Part shown: positions 53,761 to 63,440 of the stretch, piece after piece | Layout: each line of letters starts with the position of its first letter | How positions within the stretch are numbered: the first letter of the stretch is position 1 | Source: Aldrovandia affinis | Lineage: Eukaryota; Chordata; Actinopteri; Notacanthiformes; Halosauridae | NCBI GenBank assembly: GCA_029706075.1 | Contig: JAINUG010000176.1 | Coordinates: 186,001 to 250,000 of the forward strand | DNA length: 64,000 nucleotides | Direction: 5' to 3' | Translations under genes and position numbers: made by a program | Notes under the pieces: generated by a model | The model's input: only the letters and a program-made list of their open reading frames with translations | Database searches by the model: none | Told to the model about the DNA's origin: nothing

Positions 53761-55065
53761 ACCATATATCAATCTGTGGCGATTTCAATGTTCATGTTTG
53801 CTGCCAATCGAAACCTCTGGCCTGGGACTTTCTGAATCTCCTCAATTCATTTAACCTCAAGCAATCTGTCACTGGCCCGACGCACGAAAAGGGACACACT
53901 TCAGATCTTGTGTTATCCTATGGTTTATCTGTGTCTGTAAATGAAATATGTGCTTTGTCTATCTCTGACCATTCACCAATTTTGTTTACAATGATAATCC
54001 CGTGCTCAGGTAATAATTCCCACGCCCCCGAACGCCGCTCCCGCATGATTAATCCCTCAACTGCTGCTAATTTCTCAGTTGCTTTCAACAGCTCTCCAAT
54101 CTGTGCACTGGATGTAAACTGTGATTTTAATGCTGATGAGATTATTTTCATCTTTACCTGGATTTGCACTGATATCCTAGACTCTGTTGCTCCCCTCAGG
54201 TCCAAACGTAGCAAAGCTCTTTTAACACCATGGCTAAATGACTCCACGCGCGCTCTCAGACGCGCTTGTAGGTGCGCGGAGCGAAAGTGGGAGAAAGACA
54301 GGCTCCATGTCTCCCTCCAAATCCTCCGAGACTCCCTGTCTGACTACCAACGAGCCGTAAAAACATCAAAAACAGAGTATATTTCTACCTTGGTCTCCAG
54401 CAACAGTCACAAACCCCAGGTTCTTTTTAATGTCCTAAACTCTCTTATCAACCCCCGTGATGTGTCCCCTGTTGTCCCCTCACCTGCTCTCTGTGAAAGT
54501 TTTCTAAACTTCTTCATTGATAAAATCTCTGCACTCAGACCATCTGACACCTCTGCTACTCCTCTCTCTCCCCCTCCTCTGCACCCCCAGCTCGCTGTTT
54601 TCGAGCAGTTCGAGCCTGTCTCCCTCTCCTCCCTTTCGGACGCAGTCAAACACCTGCGGCCCACAAACTACCCATCAGATAGCCTTCCCTCTCGCCTTCT
54701 CAAAGAAGTATTTGAACCAGTCGGCCCAATTATTTTATGGTTAATTAACACCTGCCTCAGCTCTGGATGTGTCCCGGCTGCCTTCAAGCATGCTGTGGTG
54801 CAGCCATTGATCAAAAAGAAAAATCTCGACCCCTCTGTTCTTTCCAACTTCAGGCCCATTTCTCAATTACCTTTTCTGTCCAAAGTCCTTGAGCGAGTAG
54901 TGTATGTCCAGTTACAATCCTTCCTTGCTATCAATAACATCCATGAGAAATTCCAGTCTGATTTTAAAACATCTCACAGCACTAAAACGGCACTCCTGAG
55001 AGTCCAAAATGATTTGCTTCTGGCCGCTGACTCAGGTAGTCCTGTGATCCTGGTGCTCCTAGACC
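53727..55065 (+). pseudogene. L2 endonuclease end and RT first half
   Basis: Carries ISICGDFNVHVCCQS (GDFN), GPTHEKGHTSDLVLS, ALSISDHSPILF (SDH), then the RT start VVQPLIKKKNLDPSVLSNFR and ISQLPFLSKVLERVVYVQLQ. Ends at the ~10-base loss in LLDL. Confidence 0.85.
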
Positions 55066-55069
55066 TTCG

Positions 55070-56157
55070 ATACGGTGGATCACAGGATCCTACTGTCACG
55101 GCTAGAGCAGTACGTGGGAATCTCAGGTGTAGCCTTAAGTTGGTTCCAGTCCTACCTAACCGACCAGAGTTTCTCTGTGCAGCTAGGAGACTTCCTCTTT
55201 TCCGTGGCCCCCCTTACCTGTGGGGTTCCTCAAGGGTCAATCCTAGGTCCCATCCTCTTCCTACTGTACATGCTACCTTTAGGTGAAATCCTGGCCAAAC
55301 ACAACATATCCTTCCACTGTTTCCCAGACGATGTTCAGATCTACCTACCTCTTAAGGCCACAGGACAGGTCGCACTTCAGCCATTGCTTGATTGTCTCAC
55401 CGACATCAAAGCATGGATGAGTGCTAACTTCCTCAACCTTAACGAGAGCAAGACCGAGATCATCATTTTTGGCGATACCTCTCCAGTCCCGTTTGCCAAT
55501 GCTCTAGGTCCTCTGGGCTCTAACATCCGGTCCTCCGTTAGAAATCTTGGAGTGATCTTTGATAGTGCCTTTAAATTCACCAAACAGGTCAGCTCAGTGG
55601 TTAAGAACAGCTTTTTTCATCTCAGAACCCTAGCAAAGACCAAGGCCTATCTCTTCCAGAGCGACCTGGAGAGAGTGATCCACGCCTTCATTACAAGTCG
55701 GCTGGATTACTGCAATGCTCTTTATGTTGGCATTGATCAGGCATCACTACGCCGCCTGCAGCTTGTCCAAAATGCGGCTGCCCGACACCTTACCAGTACA
55801 AAAAAGCACGAGCACATCACCCCAGTCCTGGCCTCACCCCACTGGCTCCCCGTCCTTCACCGCATTGATTTTAAACTACTTTTAACTGTTTTTAAATCCC
55901 TGAATGGCCTGGCCCCACAGTACCTGACCGAGCTCCTGCATCACCACACCCCATCCAGAGCCCTAAGGTCAGCCGACCAACTGCTGCTGGAGGTACCCAG
56001 GTCTAGGCTCAAAACCAGAGGGGACAGAGCCTTTTCCATAGCCGCCCCTAAACTGTGGAATAGCCTCCCCCTCCACATCAGGTCAGCCCCGACCCTGGAG
56101 GCCTTTAAGTCCCGGCTAAAGACTCATCTCTTCTCACTGTTCTTTGACCACAGCTGA
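55070..56157 (+). pseudogene. L2 RT second half and C-terminus
   Basis: Starts FDTVDHRILLSRLEQYVG, SGVALSWFQSYLTDQSF, CGVPQGSILGPILFLLYMLP, then the altered FPDD box and the complete C-terminal domain. Stop TGA at 56155-56157. Confidence 0.88.
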
Positions 56158-56469
56158 GCCTGCCTCCTAGGTCGCTACTTTTAGTCCCTTTATGTTTTAT
56201 TTTTGTAATCTGCTGCACTTTCTTTTCTTTTCTTTTATCTTTATTTGTATTTTTATCTGAACCCTTGCACTTATTTGTATTTGCACTTTTTGCACTATTA
56301 TGTTTAGTATATGTACTGTATATGTATATATATATTTTGTTTGCTCTATGTTTTTTAACTGTGAAGCACTTTAGTACAGTCACCAAAAAACTGTTGTAAA
56401 GTGCTATATAAATAAAGATGAGTTGAGTTGAGAGTTGAGTTGGGAGCACCGTGGTGAGCTGTAGGAGGG

Positions 56470-56990
56470 TCTTTGTCTTTGGTTTCACAGTGTGGTGTTT
56501 CGTATGTTAAATGTTTATTGCCCCCATCAGAAGCAGGCTCAGTGGGAGCTGTTGCAGGTGCTTCCCATGCACCTGTTGGGGTGTGGACCTTTTGTGTTGG
56601 TGGGAGATTTTAATCGTGTGTTGGGGAGGGAGGTACAACAGGGGGCAGGAGAAGATTTTGTTTTTGATAAAAACATCTTTGTTTTTGAGGATGTTGACCA
56701 AGGACGTCTTCTGCTCCCTTCACCTGGGGCGGGAGGGGTTCACCTAGGAGAGATGGATTGATTTCCTCTTTGCCCGGAGGTTTGCAGGTGCGGATGTGAC
56801 ATCTGTAGGCAGGGTCCTGGACAGAACACAGAGGCAATTGGGCGGTTGGTGACAATACATGCGTCGGGACAGCCGGCACTGGGGGCTGGAGATGGCGCGC
56901 ACCAGACGGGGGCGAGCGGCATGGACTCTCCTGGGCATGACAAAGGAGGCCCCTGCTGAGGGCTAGCTGGGTTCCTGTTTGTGTCGATGC
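56470..56990 (+). pseudogene. Tx1-type ORF2 endonuclease, continuation
   Basis: VFRMLNVYCPHQKQAQWELL, then FVLVGDFNRVLGREVQQGAG (GDFN catalytic box), and after frame changes GGFTWERWIDFLFARRFAGA (the FTW...SRID-like region) and VTSVGRVLDRTQRQL. Joins in sense to 52,385-52,660. Confidence 0.75.
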
Positions 56991-57500
56991 GGCTGGACTG
57001 GGTGCAGGCATTTGATTTATGTATGCAGCCTGCCCTGTACAATTAGTATTGGTTTTAATATGTATATGTTCTACTATGTATGTATTTTAATAAAGGGTAT
57101 CCCCTGGGTTTTATCATGTACCTGTCATGTACCTGTTGTGTTCATGTGTTTTTCCCTTTGCGTCTGACTGTTTTTTTGTGGGATGTTTTCTGTATTGCAT
57201 TGGGGTGGTTGTATGTGTATTGAGTTTATTGTTGGCTTGTTGTGTTTATTTTTTTGTTTCCCCTGGCCTTCATTTTGGTCTTTGGTTTCTGGGAAGAAGT
57301 GTGACCTCCGTTGTGGTTTTGGGAGTTCGGGGGGGTGTTTGTGATGGGATTTTTGTTTGTTTCTCTAGTGCTTTCGGTCTGAGTTTTTGGATGGTGTGGT
57401 TTTTTGCCTGTACATTGTGGTTGTAATTTGTAGAATTGGTGTGTGTATTGTGAACCGGTGTGCACTTTGTACATTGTGATTGTGTTGATGTAATAAAAAT

Positions 57501-57632
57501 TCAGTTTAATATCTGATACGTCCCCCATGGGGGCACTACATCTTAAACAGATTTTTAGAACAAGGGAGTCAGAGAAGGAGTTTGCTCCGTCCGCTCCACA
57601 CATCAACTCGATATTGCAGTGAACGGTGCACC
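57501..57632 (+). pseudogene. U2 snRNA 3' part, LINE target site
   Basis: TCAGTTTAATATCTGATACG matches U2 exactly after the branch-site recognition region. It continues with the Sm-site region (AGATTTTTAG for GATTTTTGG), GGGAGTCAGAGAAGGAG, TTGCTCCGTCCGCTCCACAC and ends TGAACGGTGCACC. The loop after ATTGCAGT has lost about eight bases. The 5' third of U2 is absent, replaced by the LINE 3' end. The changes in the Sm region mean it is not a functional U2. Confidence 0.9.
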
Positions 57633-58462
57633 TCTCTTCCATTGTGCCTAAAAACTGTGTGTGTGTGTTGCTATATTTTTTTTTTTCTTTTTTCTTCCAA
57701 ATACTTGTGATTCGATTGCTTGTGAGTGTATTTGTGCTTGCATGTTGCCTTTTTCAGAGTGTTGTGTTGGTGGTTCTTTCTTTGTAAAGTGTTTTGGACA
57801 GGTTTTTTTGTGTTTTGCGCCTCCAGGCACCAACCCCCGCATGTGACGGCCATGCCCGAGGAGGGTCCGGTGGCCGGAGACCCCAGAAGGTAAATGTGTT
57901 CTGGTTTCTCTTCATTTCGTACAAGCCTTTCGCTTCAAACTGGGTTTCAGTGTGAGACGAAGGGTTTTTTCGAGTGTTTGCTAACTGGAGCGCGTTTCCC
58001 TCTCTTCTTTCCTCGCTGTGGCATGCCTGATGCTGGCTCCTTGTCCTCGGAGGAAGAGCAAGAGCATCCTCACCAGGGTGTGGAGACTTGCATGTGTAAG
58101 TTCAGCAAAACTGATGCTAAAGTCAGGACCAGGCCTTTGTGTCTTCGGAGCTTATGAGGGCTCATTTTGGCATCTTTAGTGCCATGCTTTAAACAGGAAA
58201 ACATTCTATAGCAGGGCTATTGAAGTACTTATCTTTTTTTCTATCTGTGTGAATTCACCTGATAAGGGCAATAAACACGTAGTTGAAAACAGAAAAATAA
58301 AGTACCGGAACTGAAACATTTTCAACCATACCCAGCCTTAAACTGGAGTCTTTTATACTTCTGACTGAATTTAAATAGAACATAACCAATACCCTTGTTG
58401 AATGCTGTACATGTTTTAAAGTTTTAAACTTAACTAACTTGTAGTAGCCTACCTGTGCTATG
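57633..58462. other. Stretch downstream of U2, unidentified
   Basis: Contains TG and poly(T) runs and two short exon-like open stretches (57,831-57,889 with CTCCAG before and GTAAAT after; and 58,024-58,076). I cannot assign a gene; it may be U2 flank or another repeat. Confidence 0.35.
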
Positions 58463-58530
58463 TACAGTGAGCACCATAATTCATTGGACAGTGACACATT
58501 TTTTGTTATTTTGGTTCTATACTCTAGCAC
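58463..58530 (+). mobile_element. Tc1-like terminal fragment
   Basis: TACAGTGAGCACCATAATTC, ATTGGACAGTGACACATTTT and a TACTCTAGCAC end form a common teleost Tc1-like terminus. It is cut by the next element. Confidence 0.6.
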
Positions 58531-59400
58531 AGGCTTACTCAACAGGCGCCTAGAAAAAATTGGTGCCGGTCCACGTGTCCTGGAAGATTTCAATGTCCCG
58601 GACAAATGGGAGAAATTCCGGTCAAATATTATCTGTGTTTATTGAGCTTAAAAACAATTGATAGGCAAGCTATATAAAGGCATAATCAAGGCATGTAAAT
58701 GTATAATATTTTTTATTGAAAAGTAGGCTACTTTTGCTTATACATTATATTCCAAATAAAATAAGTCCCGTCAATAGACTCACGTGCATAACGTTGGGGC
58801 AACACGTAAACACAAAGAATTTCCTTCAGTTTTAGGCCTACATATTCTCAGATAAAATAAAACAGAATAAAAACTATTTGCAAACAAACAAAAAGTTACA
58901 TGTAGGCCTATCTGGCTCATAACATTTTAATTACGGCGTGCTGCTGCCGACTTGAAATCAAATAATTTCCGTTCGCTACAGACCTGTTCTCAGATAAAAT
59001 AAAATAGAATAAAAACTATTTGAAAACAAAAAAAAAAATAACATTGCTGGCTCATATCATTTTACTTCTTACGCTTTTTCGCATTGTGCTTAGAGGGAAA
59101 ACAGGGTTTTCAACCCTGCGTGGGAAATAGAATTTGCTTTTGCGGAGATACATGGGAAACCAATGTGTCTCATCTGTCAAAAAACAATTGCTGTGTCAAC
59201 GCGAGCTAATCTACAACGCCACCACGAACAGCTTCACCCCGAGTTCCGAGATGTCTATCCACCTGGCAGCGATCTCAGGAAACACAAAATACAAACGTTG
59301 CTAGGTGGGTTTCAAGCCCAGCAATCCATGTTCCGCAGCGTTGTTAAAAGCAGCTCACAACTGAGCAACAATCAGATCTGAAAGCCTACTTGTGAAAAGA
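58531..59400 (+). mobile_element. hAT-like element fragment with BED zinc finger
   Basis: The left end CAGGCTTACTCAACAGGCGC resembles hAT termini. The interior has a diverged tandem duplication (offset 142 bp, from 58,847 and 58,989) and then a BED-finger reading frame. The right end is not identified. Confidence 0.5.
59094..59381 (+). pseudogene. BED-type zinc finger of a hAT-family transposase or ZBED-like gene
   Basis: The open frame after a stop reads NPAWEIEFAFAEIHGKPMCL, ICQKTIAVSTRANLQRHHEQ and LHPEFRDVYPPGSDLRKHKI: C-x2-C...H-x4-H spacing with the aromatic residues of BED fingers. It ends at 59381 without a dimerisation or catalytic domain, so it is a fragment. Confidence 0.75.
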
Positions 59401-59717
59401 ATGCAGACTCAGATTTCTCACTAGGAATAAGTAAGTTATTTTCCACCATGGCTTGCAAAGTTTATTTACCCACATAGGCTAACTGTGGTTTTTCTGTACT
59501 CAAATTGAGAATATTTTTTTCCACATTCAATGATGCTTTGCGATGCATTAAAAAATAATTACGAAGGCACGTGCTGTAACAATGACATTGTAGATTTAGT
59601 CGTTCCCTAAACTCCGTGCTGACTCAGCACCACCCGAATTAGAAAGCTTCAGGCTGTCCCCACTATCCCTGCTCAGGCACTGAATACTAAATAAAGAATC
59701 AGGAAGTGATTGCCACA

Positions 59718-59760
59718 GGTAAAATGGCTCAGTGTTTAAGCGGTGGGCTGTAATTTCACA
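59718..59760 (+). pseudogene. Mitochondrial tRNA-Tyr remnant (NUMT)
   Basis: GGTAAAATGGCTCAGTGTTT with the anticodon GTA in GCTGTAATTT. The T-arm and 3' end are lost. Confidence 0.75.
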
Positions 59761-59815
59761 AATCCTATATATCCGTATAAATAAAGTTTATTATTATATT
59801 ATTATTATTTTTTCC

Positions 59816-59880
59816 AAGCCCCGTGGTGAAGACACATCAGATTGCATCTTAAGACGTAGGCTTACAGCCTGCCAGGGCTT
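59816..59880 (+). pseudogene. Mitochondrial tRNA-Cys remnant (NUMT)
   Basis: AAGCCC...GGGCTT acceptor pairing and anticodon GCA in GATTGCATC. Confidence 0.8.
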
Positions 59881-59898
59881 CTGGGGCAGGAGGAAGGC

Positions 59899-59970
59899 TA
59901 GATGAATGCTCGTTGGCTAGAGCGCTTAGCTGTTATCTAAGAGTTTGAAGGATTGAGGCTTTCTTATCTA
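59899..59970 (+). pseudogene. Mitochondrial tRNA-Asn remnant (NUMT)
   Basis: TAGATGA...TTATCTA acceptor, CGTTGGCTAGAGCG D-arm, anticodon GTT in GCTGTTATC. Confidence 0.85.
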
Positions 59971-59972
59971 TA

Positions 59973-60041
59973 AATTCTTTAGCTTAAATAAAGTGTTTGA
60001 GTTGCATTCATAAAATATGGGTTAAAATCCTGTAAGCCTTA
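59973..60041 (+). pseudogene. Mitochondrial tRNA-Ala remnant (NUMT)
   Basis: TTTAGCTTAAATAAAGTG D-arm, anticodon TGC in GAGTTGCATTC, GGTTAAAATCC T-arm. Confidence 0.85.
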
Positions 60042-60042
60042 T

Positions 60043-60112
60043 CAAAAACTAGGAGATTCTCACTCCTTAAAGCTTTGAAGGCTTTTGGTCTTAATGCTAT
60101 CCTAAGTTCTTA
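60043..60112 (-). pseudogene. Mitochondrial tRNA-Trp remnant (NUMT)
   Basis: On the minus strand: AGAACTTAGGATAGCATTAA, anticodon region CCTTCAAAGC and GAGTGAGAATCTCCTAG. Confidence 0.88.
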
Positions 60113-60330
60113 TAGAATTGTTGTCATTGCTGGGGTCAAAGGTAGGAGTATAAGTCTGCCGGTGGTAGTAATTGCCAAGGGTAAATACTTTAGTATTTTA
60201 TATAATTGTCAGGTCGTGTAATTGTAGTTCCTGTTTTGTAAGTTCTTGTAGAATCAATCATTTTGGTATGAATACGATTAATGGGGGTAGACCAGGTAGG
60301 GATAGGATTGAGAGCATGAGTAGAGCTTTG
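60113..60330 (-). pseudogene. ND2 3' fragment (NUMT)
   Basis: Minus-strand translation gives LSLPGLPPLIVFIPKWLILQ and ELTKQELQLHDLTI, then LAITTTGRLILLPLTPAMTT, the C-terminal region of NADH dehydrogenase subunit 2, with an internal deletion between the two parts and the 5' two-thirds missing. Confidence 0.9.
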
Positions 60331-60354
60331 AGGGTGGAGGCTTTTGGCTTCTTG

Positions 60355-60412
60355 GGAATAAAGGGAGTTTAACCACTCTATCAAAGTGGCCTTTGGCATT
60401 CAGGCATATTTC
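60355..60412 (-). pseudogene. Mitochondrial tRNA-Ile remnant (NUMT)
   Basis: GGAAATATGCCTGAATGCC, anticodon GAT in CACTTTGATAGAGTGG; the T-arm is shortened. Confidence 0.8.
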
Positions 60413-60419
60413 CTCATGT

Positions 60420-60972
60420 TTTAGGTTTGGGGTGGGAGTCCTGCTAGGGCAATTGGAAGGGCTGTATGTCAGATGACTAGGGCTAGGGTCATTGGTAGGA
60501 AACTTTTTTATTCTAGGTGTATCAGTTGGTCATATCAGAATTGTGGGTAGGAGGCTCGAACTCATAAAAATACAACGGATAGTAGGGTGGCTTTAGTTAT
60601 TAGATTAAATGTTGTTAATTATGGGGACAGGGGGATGTGGAATGCACCTAAGAATAAGACTGTGGAGAGGGTGTTTATTAGTAAGATATTAGAGTATTGG
60701 GCTAAGAAAAATAGGGCAAATGGTCCTCCGGCATATTCTATGTTAAACCCTGAAACAAGCTCTGACTCCCCCTCCATTAGGTCAAATGGGGCATGATTTG
60801 TTTCTGCTAGTGTGGACACATATCATATAGCTGCTAGTGTGCATGCTGGGGCTACAAGTCATGTTGTTTCTTTGGCTACATTGAATGCATGGAGTGTAAA
60901 GCCCCTAGTAATAATAATGGCTGATAATAGAATGAGCCCTAGGCCTACTTCATAGGAAATCGTTTGTGCTAC
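60420..60972 (-). pseudogene. ND1 3' half (NUMT)
   Basis: Minus-strand reading [60 protein letters not shown] and LALVIWHTALPIALAGLPPQ: NADH dehydrogenase subunit 1 from mid-protein to the C-terminus. Substitutions such as MEGESEL for TEGESEL show decay. Confidence 0.95.
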
Positions 60973-61739
60973 AGTGCATAGTGTGCCCCTCTCCATGGAA
61001 CTGCACCTTGTTGTGGTGGAGAGGCTTGCGTACTCCAATGACCCTGAGAGCTAGGCTGGAGGGGGTGCATACCCCCGGCAGGTTCAACCAAACCAGACAG
61101 GTCAAGGGGTAGGAGGCAGACGAAGCAGTCCCCTGGTCCTCCAGGTTGGGGGTTGGGCGTGGGGTTAACTTCCCCACCCTGGAAAAAAGCACTAGTTACA
61201 GAAACGTCAACAAGAGAAAAACAAATTTCAGGCCTGGGAGAAGATGGACCTTCACCAGGAGGTAGTATGACGCTGTGTAGTGAAAGCCGGAATCCGGAAG
61301 CTACACTGCCGATCACCATTCTTTCAACTAAGGCTGCCACCAACATTGGAACATGGAATGTAAGGTCGCTGCCGAGATGAGGAACTACGATCTTGCAATA
61401 CTCGGAATTAGTGAATCAAGATGGACTGGATCCGGCCGGAAGAGGCTTGCCACAGGAGAGATGCTGCTGTACTCAGGCCATGAAGAGGATGACGCACATC
61501 ACACACAGGGAGTGGCTTTGATGCTGTCCAAAACAGCTCAGAGAGCACTCATTGGATGGGAGGCACATGGTCCTAGGACTATTGTAGCTTCCTTCAGAAC
61601 CAGGAAGGACAAAATCAACATGAACATCATCCAGTGCTACGCGCCTACAAATGACAGCGATGAAGAGAGTAAGGAAGAATAATACAGCAGACTGCAAACC
61701 ATCATTCAGAACAACTCAGGAAGAGACATCACCATTGTA

Positions 61740-62423
61740 ATGGGAGACCTTAACGCCAAGATTGGAGGTGACAACAGGGGCTATGAGGGAATCATGGGGC
61801 AGCATGGCCTAGGAGAAATGAATGACAACGGGGAGAGGTTTGCAGATCTATGCGCCACCAACAACCTGGTCATTGGCGGAAGCATTTTCCCTCACAGAAA
61901 GATACACAAAGCCACATGGGTATCCCCAAACCTTTCCACTGAAAACCAGATAGACCACGTGTGCATTACAAAGAAGTTCAGGAGATCCCTCCAAGATGTA
62001 CGCGTTAGGAGAGGAGCTGATATCGCTTCAGACCATCATCTTCTGGTTGCCCGCTTGAAGCTATTAAAGAGATTAAAGAGAAACTGGACAGGAGAGAAGA
62101 ACCAGCGAGACAAATTCAATACAGCACTTTTGAGAGATCCAACAAAGCAAGAGGAATACAAAATCACACTCAAGAACAGGTTCCAAGTCCTACAAGAGCT
62201 GATGGAAGAGGGGGAAAACATCGATGAGAAGTGGAAGGTGGTGAAGGAAGCAGTAAAGACAACTTGTGAAGAAGTACTGGGCCAAAGAAAACAAAACCAC
62301 AAGGAATGGATATCAGTGGAGTCACTGCAGAAGATAGAGGAGAGAAAACAGCAGCAACAGCCGCACAAGATCAGAGAAGTCCAAAGCACAAAAACAGCAT
62401 GCAGATGCCACAAAGAGTGCTAA
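61740..62423 (+). pseudogene. RTE-like endonuclease second half
   Basis: The frame begins MGDLNAKIGGDNRGYEGIMG and includes the DHV and SDHHLL catalytic boxes, then a Lys-rich linker. The upstream half (61353-61679) is in the same frame, separated by one TAA at 61680-61682. Confidence 0.8.
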
Positions 62424-62801
62424 GAAAAGCATCAGAGCAGACAAGAGGATCTATGTGGAGACCCTTGCGGCAGAAGCTGAAGAAGCAGCTAGATGTGGAA
62501 ACATGAAAGACCTGTATGCCACTACCAAGAAGCTGTCTGGAAAGTTCAGTAAACCAGAAAGACCAGTAAAAGATAAAGAAGGAAAGCCAATCATTGGAGA
62601 GGAAGGGCAAAAGAGAAGATGGATGGAATATTTTGAGGAATTACTAAACAGACCAGCACCACAGGACCCACCAGATATTCAACAAGCTGACTGTGATCTG
62701 CCAATAGACTGCGGCGTACCAACAAAGAAGAGATCCGAAAAGCCATTAAGAAGCTAAGAAATGGCAAGGCTGCAGGACCCGACGGTATTCCAGCAGAGGC
62801 G

Positions 62802-63440
62802 TTGAAGGCCGACATCGAGACCACAGTAGAGCTACTACATCCTCTCTTCAAGGAGATATGGGAAGGAGAACACATCCCATCTGAATGGAAGGAGGATTGC
62901 CTCATCAAGTTACCAAAGAAGGGTGATCTGAGCCTATGTGCAAACTACAGAGGGATTACACTACTATCCATCCCAGGCAAAGTATTCAATAGGATCATAC
63001 TGGACAGGATGAAGGACGTTGTGGACCCACAGCTACGAGATCAGCACGCTGGCTTGCGCAAGGGCAGATCCTGCACAGACCAGATTGCAACTCTGCGCAT
63101 AATCCTGGAGCAGTCACTGGAGTGGAATTCACCCCTAGTCGTGAACTTCATTGACTACGAAAAGGCTTTCGACAGTCTTGATCGAGCGACCCTCTGGAAG
63201 CTTCTCAGACACTACGGCGTGCCAGAGAAGTACACCAACATCATCAAGAACTCGTACGAGGGGATGACCTGCAGAGTAATCCATGGCGGTCAACCCACTG
63301 ATGTCTTCCAAATAAAAACAGGAGTGAGACAGGGTTGTTTGCTGTCACCATTTTTGTTCCTGCTGGCTATAGATTGGGTTATGAAGCAATCGCAGCAGAG
63401 AAGCGAAATGGCATACAATGGACGCCATGGACCCAACTAG
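62802..63440 (+). pseudogene. RTE-like reverse transcriptase
   Basis: 212 open codons with RT blocks 1-4 (LIKLPKKGDLSLCANYRGIT through GVRQGCLLSPFLF). The FADD box lies 3' in another frame (63,335-63,580). Confidence 0.85.

Larger units (their letters stand above)
52685..56445 (+). mobile_element. L2-clade LINE, nearly full length, two frameshifts
   Basis: After a 5' leader of about 600 bp the ORF reads from the endonuclease (RMALINVRSLANKTFELNDF, LDFMFLTETWLTVGD, VVYRPPKFNKYF) to the RT and the L2 C-terminus (ITPVLASPHWLPVLHRIDFK, FKSRLKTHLFSLFF, stop at 56157). Frame is lost near 53,745-53,760 (before ISICGDFNVHV) and near 55,060, where about 10 bases of the [13 protein letters not shown] motif are missing. 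YADD reads FPDD (CFPDDVQIYLPL). The tail GTGAAGCACTTTAGTACAG, GCTATATAAATAAAG and (GAGTT)n marks the 3' end. Confidence 0.9.
50960..57500 (+). mobile_element. Tx1-group (Keno-like) LINE inserted in U2 snRNA sequence, split by two later insertions
   Basis: Order on the + strand: ORF1 remnant (50,980-51,690), a CR1 fragment in reverse (51,765-52,345), the ORF2 endonuclease start (52,385-52,660), an inserted L2 (about 52,685-56,445), the ORF2 endonuclease continuation (56,470-56,990), and a T/G-rich 3' UTR that ends TAATAAAAAT at 57500, exactly where U2 sequence begins. Most of the ORF2 reverse transcriptase is deleted around 57,000. Tx1-group LINEs are known for site specificity, and the fish family Keno targets U2 genes. 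The name is from family knowledge, not a search. Confidence 0.78.
59718..60975 (-). pseudogene. NUMT: nuclear copy of mitochondrial ND1-ND2-tRNA cluster
   Basis: About 1.26 kb in which recognisable mitochondrial genes follow the vertebrate order when read on the minus strand: ND1, tRNA-Ile, (Gln and Met deleted), ND2 end, tRNA-Trp, and the oppositely encoded Ala, Asn, Cys and Tyr. All are diverged, and ND2 and the Ile region carry deletions, so this is an old nuclear insertion rather than contaminating mitochondrial DNA. Confidence 0.95.

Noticed and set aside
57831..57889. Short exon-like sequence starting near MPEEGPVAGDPR
   Set aside because: No homology recognised and no in-phase partner exon found.
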